A DNA stretch of 64,000 bases from Desulfarculaceae bacterium (GTDB lineage: Bacteria; Desulfobacterota; Desulfarculia; Desulfarculales; Desulfarculaceae). The stretch is from assembly GCA_021737145.1 (NCBI GenBank), contig JAIPEN010000003.1, positions 62,001 to 126,000 on the forward strand, given 5' to 3'. Under the pieces are notes generated by a model. The model had not been told where the DNA came from, ran no database searches, and was given only the letters and a program-made list of their open reading frames with translations. Both the position numbers and the translations under genes were made by a program. The stretch's first letter is position 1. The number at the start of each line of letters is the position of its first letter. Of the stretch, positions 32,818 to 41,517 are shown piece after piece.

Positions 32818-34250
32818 GCTACCCCAGCATCTACCCCACGGGTACCACCATTTATGACCCCTCCCGCTGCTGGAGCGGCTACACCATATTCCAGGCCAGG
32901 GAGCTGGGAGCCCTGCTGATCGATATGAACGGGACCGAGGTCAAGCTGTGGAAGGGCCTGCACGGCCTGCCCAACAAGATGTTGCCCGGCGGTTATGTGC
33001 TGGGGGCCACCGGCGAGCGCAACACGCAATACGGCATGCAGGACTTCCTGGACGTGGTGCAGGTGGATTGGGAAGGCGAGGTCGTCTGGCGATTCAACCA
33101 ATATGAATACATCGAAGACCCTGGCGAGGAGCCTCAGTGGATGGCCCGCCACCACCACGATTTCCAGCGCACCGGCAACCCGGTGGGCTACTACGTCCCG
33201 GGCATGGAACCCCAGGCCATTGGCGGCAACACCCTGATCCTGTGCCACAAGAACGTGCACAACCCAGACATTTCGGACAAGCCCCTGCTGGACGACTCCT
33301 TCATCGAGGTCGATTGGGAAGGCAAGATCGTCTGGGAATGGGTGCTGAACGAGCATTTCGCGGAATTTGATTGGAGCGAGGAGGCGCGCAACATCCTTTT
33401 CCGCAACCCCAACGTGCGAACCTGCGGCGGCGACTGGGCCCATGTAAACTCCATGTCCGCCCTGGGGCCCAACAAGTGGTTCGATGCGGGCGACGCCCGC
33501 TTCCACCCGGACAACATCATTTGGTCCTCCCGCGAGGCCAACATCATCGCCATCACCGACAAAGTCTCGGGCAAGGTGGTGTGGAAGATCGGCCCGGATT
33601 ACGACACCAGCTTGGCCGTGAAAAAGCTGAGCTGGATCATCGGCAAGCACCACGCCCACATCATCCCCCGGGGGCTACCCGGCGAGGGCAACCTGCTGGT
33701 GTTCGACAATGGCGGTTGGGCCGGCTACGGCGCGCCCAACCCCGGCGCCCCCACCGGCGGCAAGAACGCCCTTCGCGACTACTCTCGGGTCCTGGAGATC
33801 GACCCCACGACCCTGGAAATCATCTGGAAATACACTCCGGTCGAGGCGGGGCTGCGCATGCCTTATGACGCCAACCGCTTCTACAGCCCCATTGTCAGCT
33901 CCGCCCAGCGCCTGCCCAACGGCAACACCCTGATTACCGAGGGCACCGGCGGCCGTCTCATCGAAGTGACCCCGGATCATGAGATCGTCTGGGAGTACAT
34001 CAACCCCCACTTCGGGGACCCGGCGCGCTACAACCTGATCTACCGGGCCTACCGGCTGCCCTACGAATGGGTTCCCCAGTTGGACCAGCCAAAGGAGACT
34101 CCGGTGGAGCGGGTGGGGGTGTCCACCTTCCGCATGCCCGGGGCTGCCGCGCCCGGCGTGGCGGAGGTCACTGAGGTGGCCGGGGTCAAACCCTATCAGC
34201 GGGCCGACGTTGTTTGCGTGCTGAGTTCCGGGGATCTGGTGAAGGACTAG
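32814..34250 (+). CDS. Arylsulfotransferase (ASST)-like beta-propeller protein
   Basis: 478 residues. Repeated blade motifs such as VVQVDWEGEVVWRF, FIEVDWEGKIVWEW, VSGKVVWKIG, LEIDPTTLEIIWKY and LIEVTPDHEIVWEY point to a beta-propeller of the arylsulfotransferase families (PF05935/PF14269). Residues that may match the ASST site are H210 in DWAHVNS, R240 in SSREANII, and the His cluster at 279-282 in GKHHAHII. ASST transfers sulfate from a phenolic sulfate to another phenol without PAPS and is normally periplasmic. No signal peptide is visible here, so a cytoplasmic role, or a related hydrolase/lyase function, must be considered. Linked to a TAXI transporter, an aryl sulfate or similar anion is a sensible substrate guess. 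Confidence 0.75.
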   Translation: MSYPSIYPTGTTIYDPSRCWSGYTIFQARELGALLIDMNGTEVKLWKGLHGLPNKMLPGGYVLGATGERNTQYGMQDFLDVVQVDWEGEVVWRFNQYEYIEDPGEEPQWMARHHHDFQRTGNPVGYYVPGMEPQAIGGNTLILCHKNVHNPDISDKPLLDDSFIEVDWEGKIVWEWVLNEHFAEFDWSEEARNILFRNPNVRTCGGDWAHVNSMSALGPNKWFDAGDARFHPDNIIWSSREANIIAITDKVSGKVVWKIGPDYDTSLAVKKLSWIIGKHHAHIIPRGLPGEGNLLVFDNGGWAGYGAPNPGAPTGGKNALRDYSRVLEIDPTTLEIIWKYTPVEAGLRMPYDANRFYSPIVSSAQRLPNGNTLITEGTGGRLIEVTPDHEIVWEYINPHFGDPARYNLIYRAYRLPYEWVPQLDQPKETPVERVGVSTFRMPGAAAPGVAEVTEVAGVKPYQRADVVCVLSSGDLVKD

Positions 34251-34559
34251 TAGAAGCCGAAGCGGTAGCGTTAATTCGGGATGCCCGGTTCCAAATAGTA
34301 ACTAGTGCCATGGGTTCGACCTGGCGAAAAATGACGGAGCATTTGGCTCTGGCCGACACCACTGGAGTCTCGGCCATGTTTAGGCGGCTCGACTCAAAGG
34401 CACTCCCACTCTAACTCCTGGTGGTGCAGGTGGCGGCGGGGAAGCATCAACGCCAGAGCCCGGGACCTTGGCGCTGATGTTTAGCGGCCTACTGGGAGCG
34501 GCTGGTTACCGCCTGTCAATCGGCATTGAAAACTGACCCGGGGTAGACGTTGAATATTG
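34251..34559. other. Intergenic region with a possible IS end remnant
   Basis: No intact gene. Near the right end (34514-34540) the sequence TGTCAATCGGCATTGAAAAC followed by TGACCC resembles terminal sequences of IS21-family elements. No transposase reading frame is left. The preceding 250 nt differ in style from the neighbouring genes and may be element debris. Confidence 0.35.
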
Positions 34560-34601
34560 GCCCTTTCTCCCGCGCCAACCAATTACAGCGGGAGAAAGGG
34601 C
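34560..34601. terminator. Perfect 14-bp inverted repeat between convergent genes
   Basis: GCCCTTTCTCCCGC (34560-34573) and GCGGGAGAAAGGGC (34588-34601) pair perfectly around a 14-nt loop. It lies between the arylsulfotransferase-like gene and the convergent acyl-CoA ligase gene. AAAATAATTTT rather than a clean T-run flanks the right side, so it may serve as a two-way terminator of imperfect type. Confidence 0.55.
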
Positions 34602-34682
34602 AAAATAATTTTATTGATCTCTATAAATATTTTTCCCGGACTACCGAATCCAGGGGCGCCAGGGCCCCGTGGGGGGGATTGC

Positions 34683-36236
34683 TTATTCGGCGTACTGATC
34701 CTTGAGTACCCGCTTGAGTACCTTGCCCGTGGGGCCCTTGGGCAGATCATCGACAAAGACCACGGACTTGGGCGCCTTGTAGGTGGCCAGGTGCTCCTTG
34801 GTGTAGGCGATGAGCTCCTTTTCCGAGGCCTCGGCACCCGGCTTTAGCACCACCAGGGCCACCACCTTTTCGCCCCAATCAGGGTCGGCCAGGCCGATGA
34901 CGCTGGCCTCGACTATGGCCGGGTGCTTGAACAGCACCTCTTCCACCTCGCGGGGATAGATGTTGATGGCCCCGCTGACGATCATGTCCTTTTCGCGGTC
35001 CACGATGTAGACGTAGCCCTCTTCGTCCATGCAGCCCAGGTCGCCGGTGTAGAACCAGCCGTCCTTGATGGTCTCCGCGGTGAGCTCGGGCATGTTCCAG
35101 TAGCGGTCCATGACGTTGTCGCCCTTGATGATGATCTCGCCGACATCCTCCATGTCCCGCTCGATATCCGTGCCGTCCTTGCGGATGATCCGCACCCGGG
35201 TGTTGACCACCTCGCGGCCGCAGGAGCGCAGGCGGGGCATCTTGCGGGTGTCGTCCTGGACCATGTGCTGCTCGGCGCTGAGCATGGTGGCAAAGCAGGT
35301 GGTCTCGGTGAGGCCGTAGCCCTGGCGGAAGATGCTACCGAACTTGGCAATGGCCTGGTTGATCACCGACTCGGGCATGGCCGAGGAGCCGTACATGATG
35401 GCCCGCAGGCTGGACACGTCCCGGTCGTCTATATTGGGCATCTGCAGCAGGCGGATGATCATGGTGGGCACCACCACCACGATGGATATCTTCTCCTCCT
35501 GCACGGTGCGCAAAAAGAGCTCCGGCTCAAAGGCGTCCAGGATCACCGAGCTGCCGCCCAGGTAGACCATGGGGATGATGGAGCAGTTCACCGGGGCGGT
35601 GAAGAACAGCGGATGCACCGAGAGGTTCACGTCCTCGTGCCGGAGCTGGTTTTCGATAATCCCGTTCACCGCGTTGGACACGATGGCCCGGTGGCTCAGG
35701 GCGGCGCCCTTGGGCAGGCTGGTGGTGCCGCTGGTGTAGTACAAGAGGATGATGTCGCTCTCGTCCACCGCCACCGCGGGCTCGTCGGCGGGGTACTGAT
35801 CGATCAGCTTTTCGTAGTCCAGGTACTCCCGGGAGCCCTTGCTGTACTCCTGGGACTCCCGGTCCACCAGCACCACCTTTTCCACGTATCCGTACTCGTC
35901 TTTTATTTTGGCGGCGTGCTTTTCCCCCGCGATCACCACCCGAGGCTGGGCATTGCCCAGGATGTGGTCCAGTTCGTCCTTGAGCTTGGTGCTCACCGGG
36001 GCCAGGATGAGCCCCGCCTTGGCGCAGGCCCCCACGATCTCCACGTACTTGTAGCAATTGTCCAGGACCAGGGCCACCCGGTCCTGTTTTTTGAGCCCCA
36101 GGCCCATGAGGGCGTTGGCCAGGCGGTTTATGCGTTCATTCAACAGCTCATAGGTCAGGCGCGTGTCTTTATAGATGATCGCCTCTTTGCGAGGATATCT
36201 CTTGGCCGCTCTCTCGAACAGTTCCCCGACTACCAT
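34683..36236 (-). CDS. AMP-forming acyl-CoA synthetase
   Basis: 517 residues from the ATG reading MVVGELF, placed behind GGAGGG. The P-loop LYYTSGTTSLPKGAALSH, the GYGLTETT motif, YTGDLGCMDEEGYVYIVDREKDMI and the catalytic Lys in PKGPTGKVLKR are intact. It activates a carboxylate to its CoA ester. As last gene of the STAS/FadB/thiolase/racemase operon it would supply the acyl-CoA for beta-oxidation, or activate the cargo of the co-regulated TRAP transporter. Substrate class is not readable. Confidence 0.92.
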   Translation of the reverse strand: MVVGELFERAAKRYPRKEAIIYKDTRLTYELLNERINRLANALMGLGLKKQDRVALVLDNCYKYVEIVGACAKAGLILAPVSTKLKDELDHILGNAQPRVVIAGEKHAAKIKDEYGYVEKVVLVDRESQEYSKGSREYLDYEKLIDQYPADEPAVAVDESDIILLYYTSGTTSLPKGAALSHRAIVSNAVNGIIENQLRHEDVNLSVHPLFFTAPVNCSIIPMVYLGGSSVILDAFEPELFLRTVQEEKISIVVVVPTMIIRLLQMPNIDDRDVSSLRAIMYGSSAMPESVINQAIAKFGSIFRQGYGLTETTCFATMLSAEQHMVQDDTRKMPRLRSCGREVVNTRVRIIRKDGTDIERDMEDVGEIIIKGDNVMDRYWNMPELTAETIKDGWFYTGDLGCMDEEGYVYIVDREKDMIVSGAINIYPREVEEVLFKHPAIVEASVIGLADPDWGEKVVALVVLKPGAEASEKELIAYTKEHLATYKAPKSVVFVDDLPKGPTGKVLKRVLKDQYAE

Positions 36237-36313
36237 GGTTGTTCCCTCCTTGCATGCCATGCGCCGCGACGGCGATTACCGGCGGCCGCGTAAGATCTTT
36301 ATAAAACGGAACG

Positions 36314-37495
36314 CTATCTAAACAGTCCGTCTTTCTCCAATTGCGTGAGTTCCTCCGGGGAGTAGCCCAGCTCCCGCAACACCTCTTGGTTGTGGGTGCC
36401 GGCCGGAACCCCGGCCGGGCCATACTCCGGCGGGGTGCGGGAAAACTTCAGGGGGTTGGCCGGCTGCCGGATCTTCTCGCCGCCCTGCCCCCGCACCTCC
36501 ACCAGCCAGCCCCGCGCCTGCCCCAGGGGGCTGTTCAGGGCCTCGCCCAGGCTGACCACCGGCTCCAGGCAGGCGTCCGCCTCCCGAAACACCTCCTGCC
36601 ACTGGGCCCGCGTCTTGGAGGCGATGATGCGGCGCACCTGGGGCTTGACTTCCTCCAGGTTGGGCGGCGACACCGTGCCCGGGATGAGGTCCTCCCGGCC
36701 GATGGCCCGGCAGAAGGCGGCGAAAAACTTGGGCTCCAGGCCTCCGAAGCTCAGGTACTCGTGGTCCGCGGTGCGGTAGAAGTCATAGAGCGAGCCGCCG
36801 TTGAGGAAGTACCCTTCCCGCTGGGGCTCCACCCCTTCCACCAGGAAGTCCATGGACGCCACCGCGTTGAAAGGGACCATCCCGTCGGTCATGGCCACAT
36901 CCAGGTATTGGCCCTCCCCGGTGCGCTGGCGATGCACCACCGCGGCCAGCACCGCGATCACCGTGCCGTAGGAGCCGGAGGCCAGGTCGGCGATCTGGGT
37001 GCCGGTGAGTTTGGGGCCCTGTTCCTTGCCGCCGGAGTGGGCCATGAGCCCCGAAAGGGCCAGGTAGTTGATGTCGTGCCCCGCCCGGTCCCGCAGGGGC
37101 CCGTTCTGGCCATAGCCGCTGAGGGAGCAGTAGATGAGCGAGGGTTCGACCTCGGCCAGGGCCTGATAGCCCAGCCCCAGGCGTTGCATGACCCCGGGCC
37201 TGAATTGCTCGATGAGAATATCGTAATCCGCCAGGAGCCGGTGGATTATTTCCACCCCGGCCGGATGCTTCAGGTTCAGGGTGATGGAGCGCTTGTTGCG
37301 CCCCAGATAGGCCAGGTTGGCCGCCAGGCCGGAACCGGGGAGAAAGGGAGGCGTCTGGGCGTTCAGGTCCGGCCGGCTGGGCGAGCCTATGCGCAGCACC
37401 TCGGCCCCCAGGTCGGCCAGATTGAGCGTGGCAAAGGGGCCGGGCAACAGGGTGGTGAAGTCCAGTATCTTTAGTCCGTGCAGCGGCCCTGGCAT
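36314..37495 (-). CDS. Alpha-methylacyl-CoA racemase-like protein (class III CoA-transferase fold)
   Basis: 393 residues from the ATG reading MPGPLHGLKI, with AAGGA upstream. The fold is that of CaiB/Frc/AMACR. The stretch RAGHDINYLALSG (H140) and QIADLASGSYG (D170) matches the catalytic His126/Asp156 pair of mycobacterial AMACR, with identical 30-residue spacing, and GHDINYLALSG is close to the human racemase. This favours a 2-methylacyl-CoA racemase over a CoA-transferase, though Asp170 is also the transferase nucleophile position, so the alternative stays open. Racemisation of a 2-methyl-branched acyl-CoA is needed before beta-oxidation, which fits the neighbouring FadB and thiolase. Confidence 0.85.
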   Translation of the reverse strand: MPGPLHGLKILDFTTLLPGPFATLNLADLGAEVLRIGSPSRPDLNAQTPPFLPGSGLAANLAYLGRNKRSITLNLKHPAGVEIIHRLLADYDILIEQFRPGVMQRLGLGYQALAEVEPSLIYCSLSGYGQNGPLRDRAGHDINYLALSGLMAHSGGKEQGPKLTGTQIADLASGSYGTVIAVLAAVVHRQRTGEGQYLDVAMTDGMVPFNAVASMDFLVEGVEPQREGYFLNGGSLYDFYRTADHEYLSFGGLEPKFFAAFCRAIGREDLIPGTVSPPNLEEVKPQVRRIIASKTRAQWQEVFREADACLEPVVSLGEALNSPLGQARGWLVEVRGQGGEKIRQPANPLKFSRTPPEYGPAGVPAGTHNQEVLRELGYSPEELTQLEKDGLFR

Positions 37496-37536
37496 GGCTT
37501 GTCCTTTTCTCTCTTTGGCTCCGGCCTGGGCCGGGG

Positions 37537-38736
37537 CTACAAACGCTCGATGATGGTGGCCACGCCCTGGCCGCCGCCCACGCAGGCGTTGGCGCAACCC
37601 CAGCGGGCCTCCTTGGCCTCCAGGATGCGGGCCAGGGTGCCCACCAGGCGGTTGCCCGTGGCGCCCAGGGGATGCCCCAGGGCCAGACCGCCGCCCATGA
37701 CGTTGACCGTGTCCGGATCCAGGCCCAGCTCGGCGATGCAGTTCAGGGCCACGATGGCAAAGGCCTCGTTGATCTCCCAGTAATCGATCTGGCTGGCTTG
37801 CATGCCCAGCATGGCCAGGGCCTTCTTGCTGGCCGGCACCGGGCCGGCTCCCATGATGGAAGGATGCACCCCGGCAAAGCCGATGGCCCGGATGGCGGCC
37901 AGGGGCTTGATGCCCATTTGCTCGGCCCTTTGCCGCGACATGAGGATCATGCCCGTGGCCGCGGCGTTGAGCGGCGAGGAAACCCCGGCCGTGATCACAC
38001 CGTCCTTTTTAAAGGCCGGGCGCAGCCCCTCCAGGTCCTCCAACTTGGTCTCGCCGCGCACCGCCTGATCGGTCTTGACGCTCAAGAGCGAGCCGTCGGC
38101 CTGGGGCGCCTCCAGGGGCAGGATCTCGCCCTCGAAAAAGCCCGCCTCCTGGGCCTGGGCGGCCAACTGGTGGGAGCGCACCGCCCACTGGTCCATGTCC
38201 TTCTTGCTGAAGTCGGTCTGGGCAAAGAGCTTTTCCGCGGTGAGCCCCATGTTCATGGAGGTCATCATGTCCCAGCTCTGGTACTTGGGGTCCAAAAACA
38301 GCTGCAAATTGGGAGCGATCAGGCCCCGCTCGTTGGTGGTGTGGCCCATGGGCACCCGGGTCATGTGCTCCATGCCGCCCACCATCACCACATCGGCGTT
38401 GCCGGTGGTTATCTCCATGTAGCCGATGTGGATGCCGGCCATGGCCGAGCCGCACTGCTGGTCCACGAACTTGGCGGGGATGGTCTCGGGCAGGTTGGCC
38501 AGGAAGATGGGAGTGCGGCCGCCATAGGCCCACTGCTCGCCCACCCCGGTGGCGCAGCCCACGATGAAGTCGTCTATTTGGGCGGGGTCCAGGCCAATGC
38601 GCTGGATCAGTTCGGGCAGCACCTCGGCCAGCATTTCATCGGCCCGCAGCTGATAAAACCAGTCCCGGCCCGGATCGCGGGGACGGCTGCGGGATTGGGC
38701 GGTGCGCAGATAACCGGCGATAACCACTTCTTGCAT
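37537..38736 (-). CDS. fadA: Thiolase (3-ketoacyl-CoA thiolase type)
   Basis: 399 residues from the ATG reading MQEVVIAGYL behind AGGAG; longer readings upstream are not supported. The nucleophilic Cys is in VDQQCGSAM (C95), the His in GLALGHPLGATG and the second Cys in NACVGGGQG. It shares the operon with a FadB-like protein and would perform the final cleavage of beta-oxidation. It differs clearly from the thiolase at 8.3 kb. Confidence 0.93.
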   Translation of the reverse strand: MQEVVIAGYLRTAQSRSRPRDPGRDWFYQLRADEMLAEVLPELIQRIGLDPAQIDDFIVGCATGVGEQWAYGGRTPIFLANLPETIPAKFVDQQCGSAMAGIHIGYMEITTGNADVVMVGGMEHMTRVPMGHTTNERGLIAPNLQLFLDPKYQSWDMMTSMNMGLTAEKLFAQTDFSKKDMDQWAVRSHQLAAQAQEAGFFEGEILPLEAPQADGSLLSVKTDQAVRGETKLEDLEGLRPAFKKDGVITAGVSSPLNAAATGMILMSRQRAEQMGIKPLAAIRAIGFAGVHPSIMGAGPVPASKKALAMLGMQASQIDYWEINEAFAIVALNCIAELGLDPDTVNVMGGGLALGHPLGATGNRLVGTLARILEAKEARWGCANACVGGGQGVATIIERL

Positions 38737-38852
38737 GTTCAGCTCTCCTGTTGTCTGACCAGACCCGGGGCGCGGGGCGCTTGAGTTGCACCAGATGGCG
38801 CGCCGTGTCGTTATCTTTGGGCCAAGGGGCCGCCGCCCGGAGGCGGGGCCGC

Positions 38853-40982
38853 CTAGCTTTGGTAAAAGGTCTTGCCCTCCTGGGCCATGGTCCCAAGCAG
38901 CTCGGCCGGCGCGAAGCGGGGGCCGTACTTGGCCTCCAGCTCCTTCAGCTTGTCGTGGACCATGGCCAGGCCCCATGAATCGGCATAGCGCAGGACCCCG
39001 CCCCGGTAGGGGGGGAACCCGGCGCCGTAGATCATGGCCAGGTCCATGTCCGCCGGACGGTCGCAGATGCCCTGCTCCATCATCAAGGCGGCCTCGTTGA
39101 TGGCCATGGCCAGCATCAGGTCCACGATCTCCCGCTCCTCGGCCTGGCGGGGTTGGACCCCGTTATCCTGGCGATAGCGCTCGACCATCTCCACCACACG
39201 GGGGTTGGGCACCGGCTCCTTGTGGCTGTAGTCCAGAAAACCGGCCCCGGTCTTGCGGCCGTAGTCCCCCAACTGGTAGACCGCCTCGCTGAGGGGATGC
39301 ACCTGGTAGCGCGGGCCCAGCTCGCGCTCAAAGGTCTTTTCCACGTGATAGTTGATGTCGATGCCAGTGAGGTCGAACAGGGTGAAGGGGCCCATGGGCA
39401 GGCCGAAGTCGGTGAGCGCCTTTTCCATCTGGGCCAGGTCCACGCCGTCGGCCAAGAGGGAGATGGCCCCTCCCATGAGGCCCATCAGCTGGCGCGAGAC
39501 ATAGAATCCGGGTCCGTCGTTGACCACCACCGGGACCTTTTTGATCTGGCGGCCAAAGGCCACCGCCGTGGCCAGGGTCTGATCCGAGGTCTTTTGGCCG
39601 CAGATGATCTCCAGCAAGGGCATGCGCTCGGCCGGGTTGAAGAAGTGCAGCCCGATCATGCGGCCGGGATCATCCAGCACGCCGGCCATCTCGCTGATGG
39701 GCAGGGCCGAGGTGTTGGTGCCGAACACCACCTCGGGCCGGCAGATGTTCTCCAGCTTTTTCCAGATGTCCTGCTTGACCTCCATGTCCTCCAGGACCGC
39801 CTCGATGATCAGGTCCACCTCGCCCAGGTCTTCCAGCTTGCTGGTGGTGGTGAGCTTGGCGGCCAGGAGTTGGTCCAGTTGGTCCTGGCGGAGCTTTCCC
39901 TTTTTGAGCTGATAGGCATAGGTCTTGTGGAGCAGCTTCAGGCCGTGGGCCAGGGCCTGGTCATTGATGTCCCAGAGCACGGTTTCCAGGCCGGCGCCCA
40001 GCAGCAGGTGCACGATGCCCGAGCCCATGACTCCGCCGCCCAGCATGGCCACCTTCTTGGGCCGCTTGGGCTCCATGCCCTGGATGCGGGGCAGGCGGCC
40101 GGTGGCCCGCTCGTTCAGGAAAATGCCGATGAGGTTCTGGGCGATGCCCGAGAGCAGGCAGTCGCAGAAAAGCTGGGCTTCCCGCTCGATGTCTTGCCAA
40201 AAGTCGGTGCTCAGGCCCCGGCTCACCGCCTCGATGATCTTAAAGGGGGCCAAGTAATTCTTGGCCGTGGCCCGGGCCGTGGCCCGGGCCATCTCCATCA
40301 GGTCTGCTTTTTCCGCGGCGCTGGGCAGGCGGCTGAATCCCTGACTGGCCACCCGGGCGCTCAGGTTCAGCATCCGGCTGGCGAACTTGGCGGCCGCCCT
40401 CTTGCCCGCCTCCACCAGGGCCTCCGGCTCGGCCACCTCGTCCACCAGACCCAGGGAAAAGGCCTTTTCGGTCTTGATGAAACGGCCGGTGGTCATGAGG
40501 GTCAGGGCCTCGGGCAGGCCGATGAGCCGGGGCAGGCGCTGGGTGCCGCCGCTGCCGGGCAAGAGGCCCAGCTTCACCTCTGGCAACCCCAGGCTCATCC
40601 CCGGCGCGGCAATGCGGTAGTGGCAGCTCATGGCCACCTCCAGGCCGCCGCCCAGGCAGTTGCCGTTGATGGCCGCGATCACCGGCTTGGGCGCGCTCTC
40701 CACCTCCCGCAGAAACTCGTGTATGGCCATCAGCTTGGGAAGGATCTCGCTACGGTCCTTCAGCTTGACCACCTGGGTGAGGTCCGCGCCGGCAATGAAG
40801 CTCTTGCCCGTGCCGGTGAGGATGATCGCGCTCACCTCCCCGGCCGCCAGGGCCTCGCGCACCGCCTGGAACAGCTCCTCCAGGAAGTAGTCGGACATCT
40901 GGTTCACCGGCGGGTTGTCCATGCGCACCACCGCCAGTCCCTTGTCCAACTCCACTTTAACCGTCTGATATTCTGTTTTCAT
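38853..40982 (-). CDS. fadB: FadB-like enoyl-CoA hydratase / 3-hydroxyacyl-CoA dehydrogenase
   Basis: 709 residues, two enzymes in one chain. The N-terminal crotonase domain (about 1-200) has both catalytic Glu residues, E115 in GGGLEVAM and E135 in [12 protein letters not shown]. The Rossmann domain (about 295-480) starts [14 protein letters not shown] and holds the catalytic His in [14 protein letters not shown]. The C-terminal dehydrogenase domain ends in [13 protein letters not shown]. It hydrates 2-enoyl-CoA and oxidises the 3-hydroxyacyl-CoA with NAD. It follows the STAS gene after 58 nt, and thiolase follows it. Confidence 0.95.
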   Translation of the reverse strand: MKTEYQTVKVELDKGLAVVRMDNPPVNQMSDYFLEELFQAVREALAAGEVSAIILTGTGKSFIAGADLTQVVKLKDRSEILPKLMAIHEFLREVESAPKPVIAAINGNCLGGGLEVAMSCHYRIAAPGMSLGLPEVKLGLLPGSGGTQRLPRLIGLPEALTLMTTGRFIKTEKAFSLGLVDEVAEPEALVEAGKRAAAKFASRMLNLSARVASQGFSRLPSAAEKADLMEMARATARATAKNYLAPFKIIEAVSRGLSTDFWQDIEREAQLFCDCLLSGIAQNLIGIFLNERATGRLPRIQGMEPKRPKKVAMLGGGVMGSGIVHLLLGAGLETVLWDINDQALAHGLKLLHKTYAYQLKKGKLRQDQLDQLLAAKLTTTSKLEDLGEVDLIIEAVLEDMEVKQDIWKKLENICRPEVVFGTNTSALPISEMAGVLDDPGRMIGLHFFNPAERMPLLEIICGQKTSDQTLATAVAFGRQIKKVPVVVNDGPGFYVSRQLMGLMGGAISLLADGVDLAQMEKALTDFGLPMGPFTLFDLTGIDINYHVEKTFERELGPRYQVHPLSEAVYQLGDYGRKTGAGFLDYSHKEPVPNPRVVEMVERYRQDNGVQPRQAEEREIVDLMLAMAINEAALMMEQGICDRPADMDLAMIYGAGFPPYRGGVLRYADSWGLAMVHDKLKELEAKYGPRFAPAELLGTMAQEGKTFYQS

Positions 40983-41040
40983 GATGGCGTCTTTCTCAGG
41001 TTAAAGCCGCCGCTTCCCCCCGCCGGCGGCCCAGGCTCGT

Positions 41041-41292
41041 TTATCCCAACAGTTGCTTGAGATACTGGCTCATGCCCACGAGCTTGATCTCTCCCTTGAT
41101 GCTCAGTAAAAACTCGCGCCCCTCCATGCCCACGTAATGCAGGCCGGACAGGTCAGCCTGCACCTTTAGGCCATCTTCCAGGTGTTGCAGGCAAACCTTG
41201 CGCAGGGCCGGCAAGGAGGCGCGGTCCAGACGGCCTTCCACCTGGATGAGGACTTTTTTTTTAGGCAGACTTATTTCCTTGATGTAGATCAT
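41041..41292 (-). CDS. Small STAS-domain protein
   Basis: 83 residues. VLIQVEGRLDRASLPALRKV then VQADLSGLHYVGMEGREFLLSI follows the anti-sigma-factor-antagonist (STAS) fold, but the usual phosphorylatable Ser of SpoIIAA proteins (D-S-S/T) is replaced by HYVGMEG, so classical partner switching is doubtful. It is first in the beta-oxidation operon and next to a divergent sigma-54 activator gene. The predicted sigma-54 start would fall only about five nt before this ATG, so translation may be leaderless or weak. No ribosome site is clear. Confidence 0.7.
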   Translation of the reverse strand: MIYIKEISLPKKKVLIQVEGRLDRASLPALRKVCLQHLEDGLKVQADLSGLHYVGMEGREFLLSIKGEIKLVGMSQYLKQLLG

Positions 41293-41305
41293 GCCTATGT
41301 ACCCA

Positions 41306-41324
41306 AAGCAATTTCAGCGCCAAA
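41306..41324 (-). promoter_or_regulatory. Sigma-54 (-24/-12) promoter of the STAS/fadB operon
   Basis: On the minus strand TTGGCGCTGAAATTGCTTT has the invariant GG (41320-41321) and GC (41308-41309) exactly ten nt apart, and agrees well with TTGGCACG-N4-TTGCT. It is adjacent to a divergent sigma-54 activator gene. Its core TTGGC-N4-AAATTGCT is identical to the one upstream of the TRAP/benzoyl-CoA reductase-like operon. Confidence 0.82.
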
Positions 41325-41350
41325 CGGATCAATTTTAATTTAGTAGTTAT

Positions 41351-41428
41351 TTCAAATAGATACACTCGCTGACAGCGACCGGACCTTCCCGCTGAAACGA
41401 TTTTGCGTTGGTTAGACGAAAAATCGTC
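41351..41428. promoter_or_regulatory. Putative upstream activator sites between fadB operon and sigma-54 activator gene
   Basis: Three elements: TTCAAATAGATA (41351-41362), found again at the same distance upstream of the second sigma-54 promoter; the perfect palindrome TCGCTGACAGCGA (41366-41378); and GACGA-AAAA-TCGTC (41415-41428). They lie about 30-107 nt upstream of the GG, a usual range for enhancer-binding proteins. Which one binds the activator cannot be told by eye. Confidence 0.5.
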
Positions 41429-41517
41429 GCATATTCATTGACCGGGCTCTTCCTCTGTTTTAGGATTGCCGGCAACCAATGCAGAGCTACAGGCAACCAC
41501 ACAGGGCGAAGGCCTCC

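Noticed and set aside
34214..34414. 66-codon open frame after the arylsulfotransferase-like gene
   Set aside because: It begins inside the upstream gene and shows no similarity that I can recognise; more likely debris.
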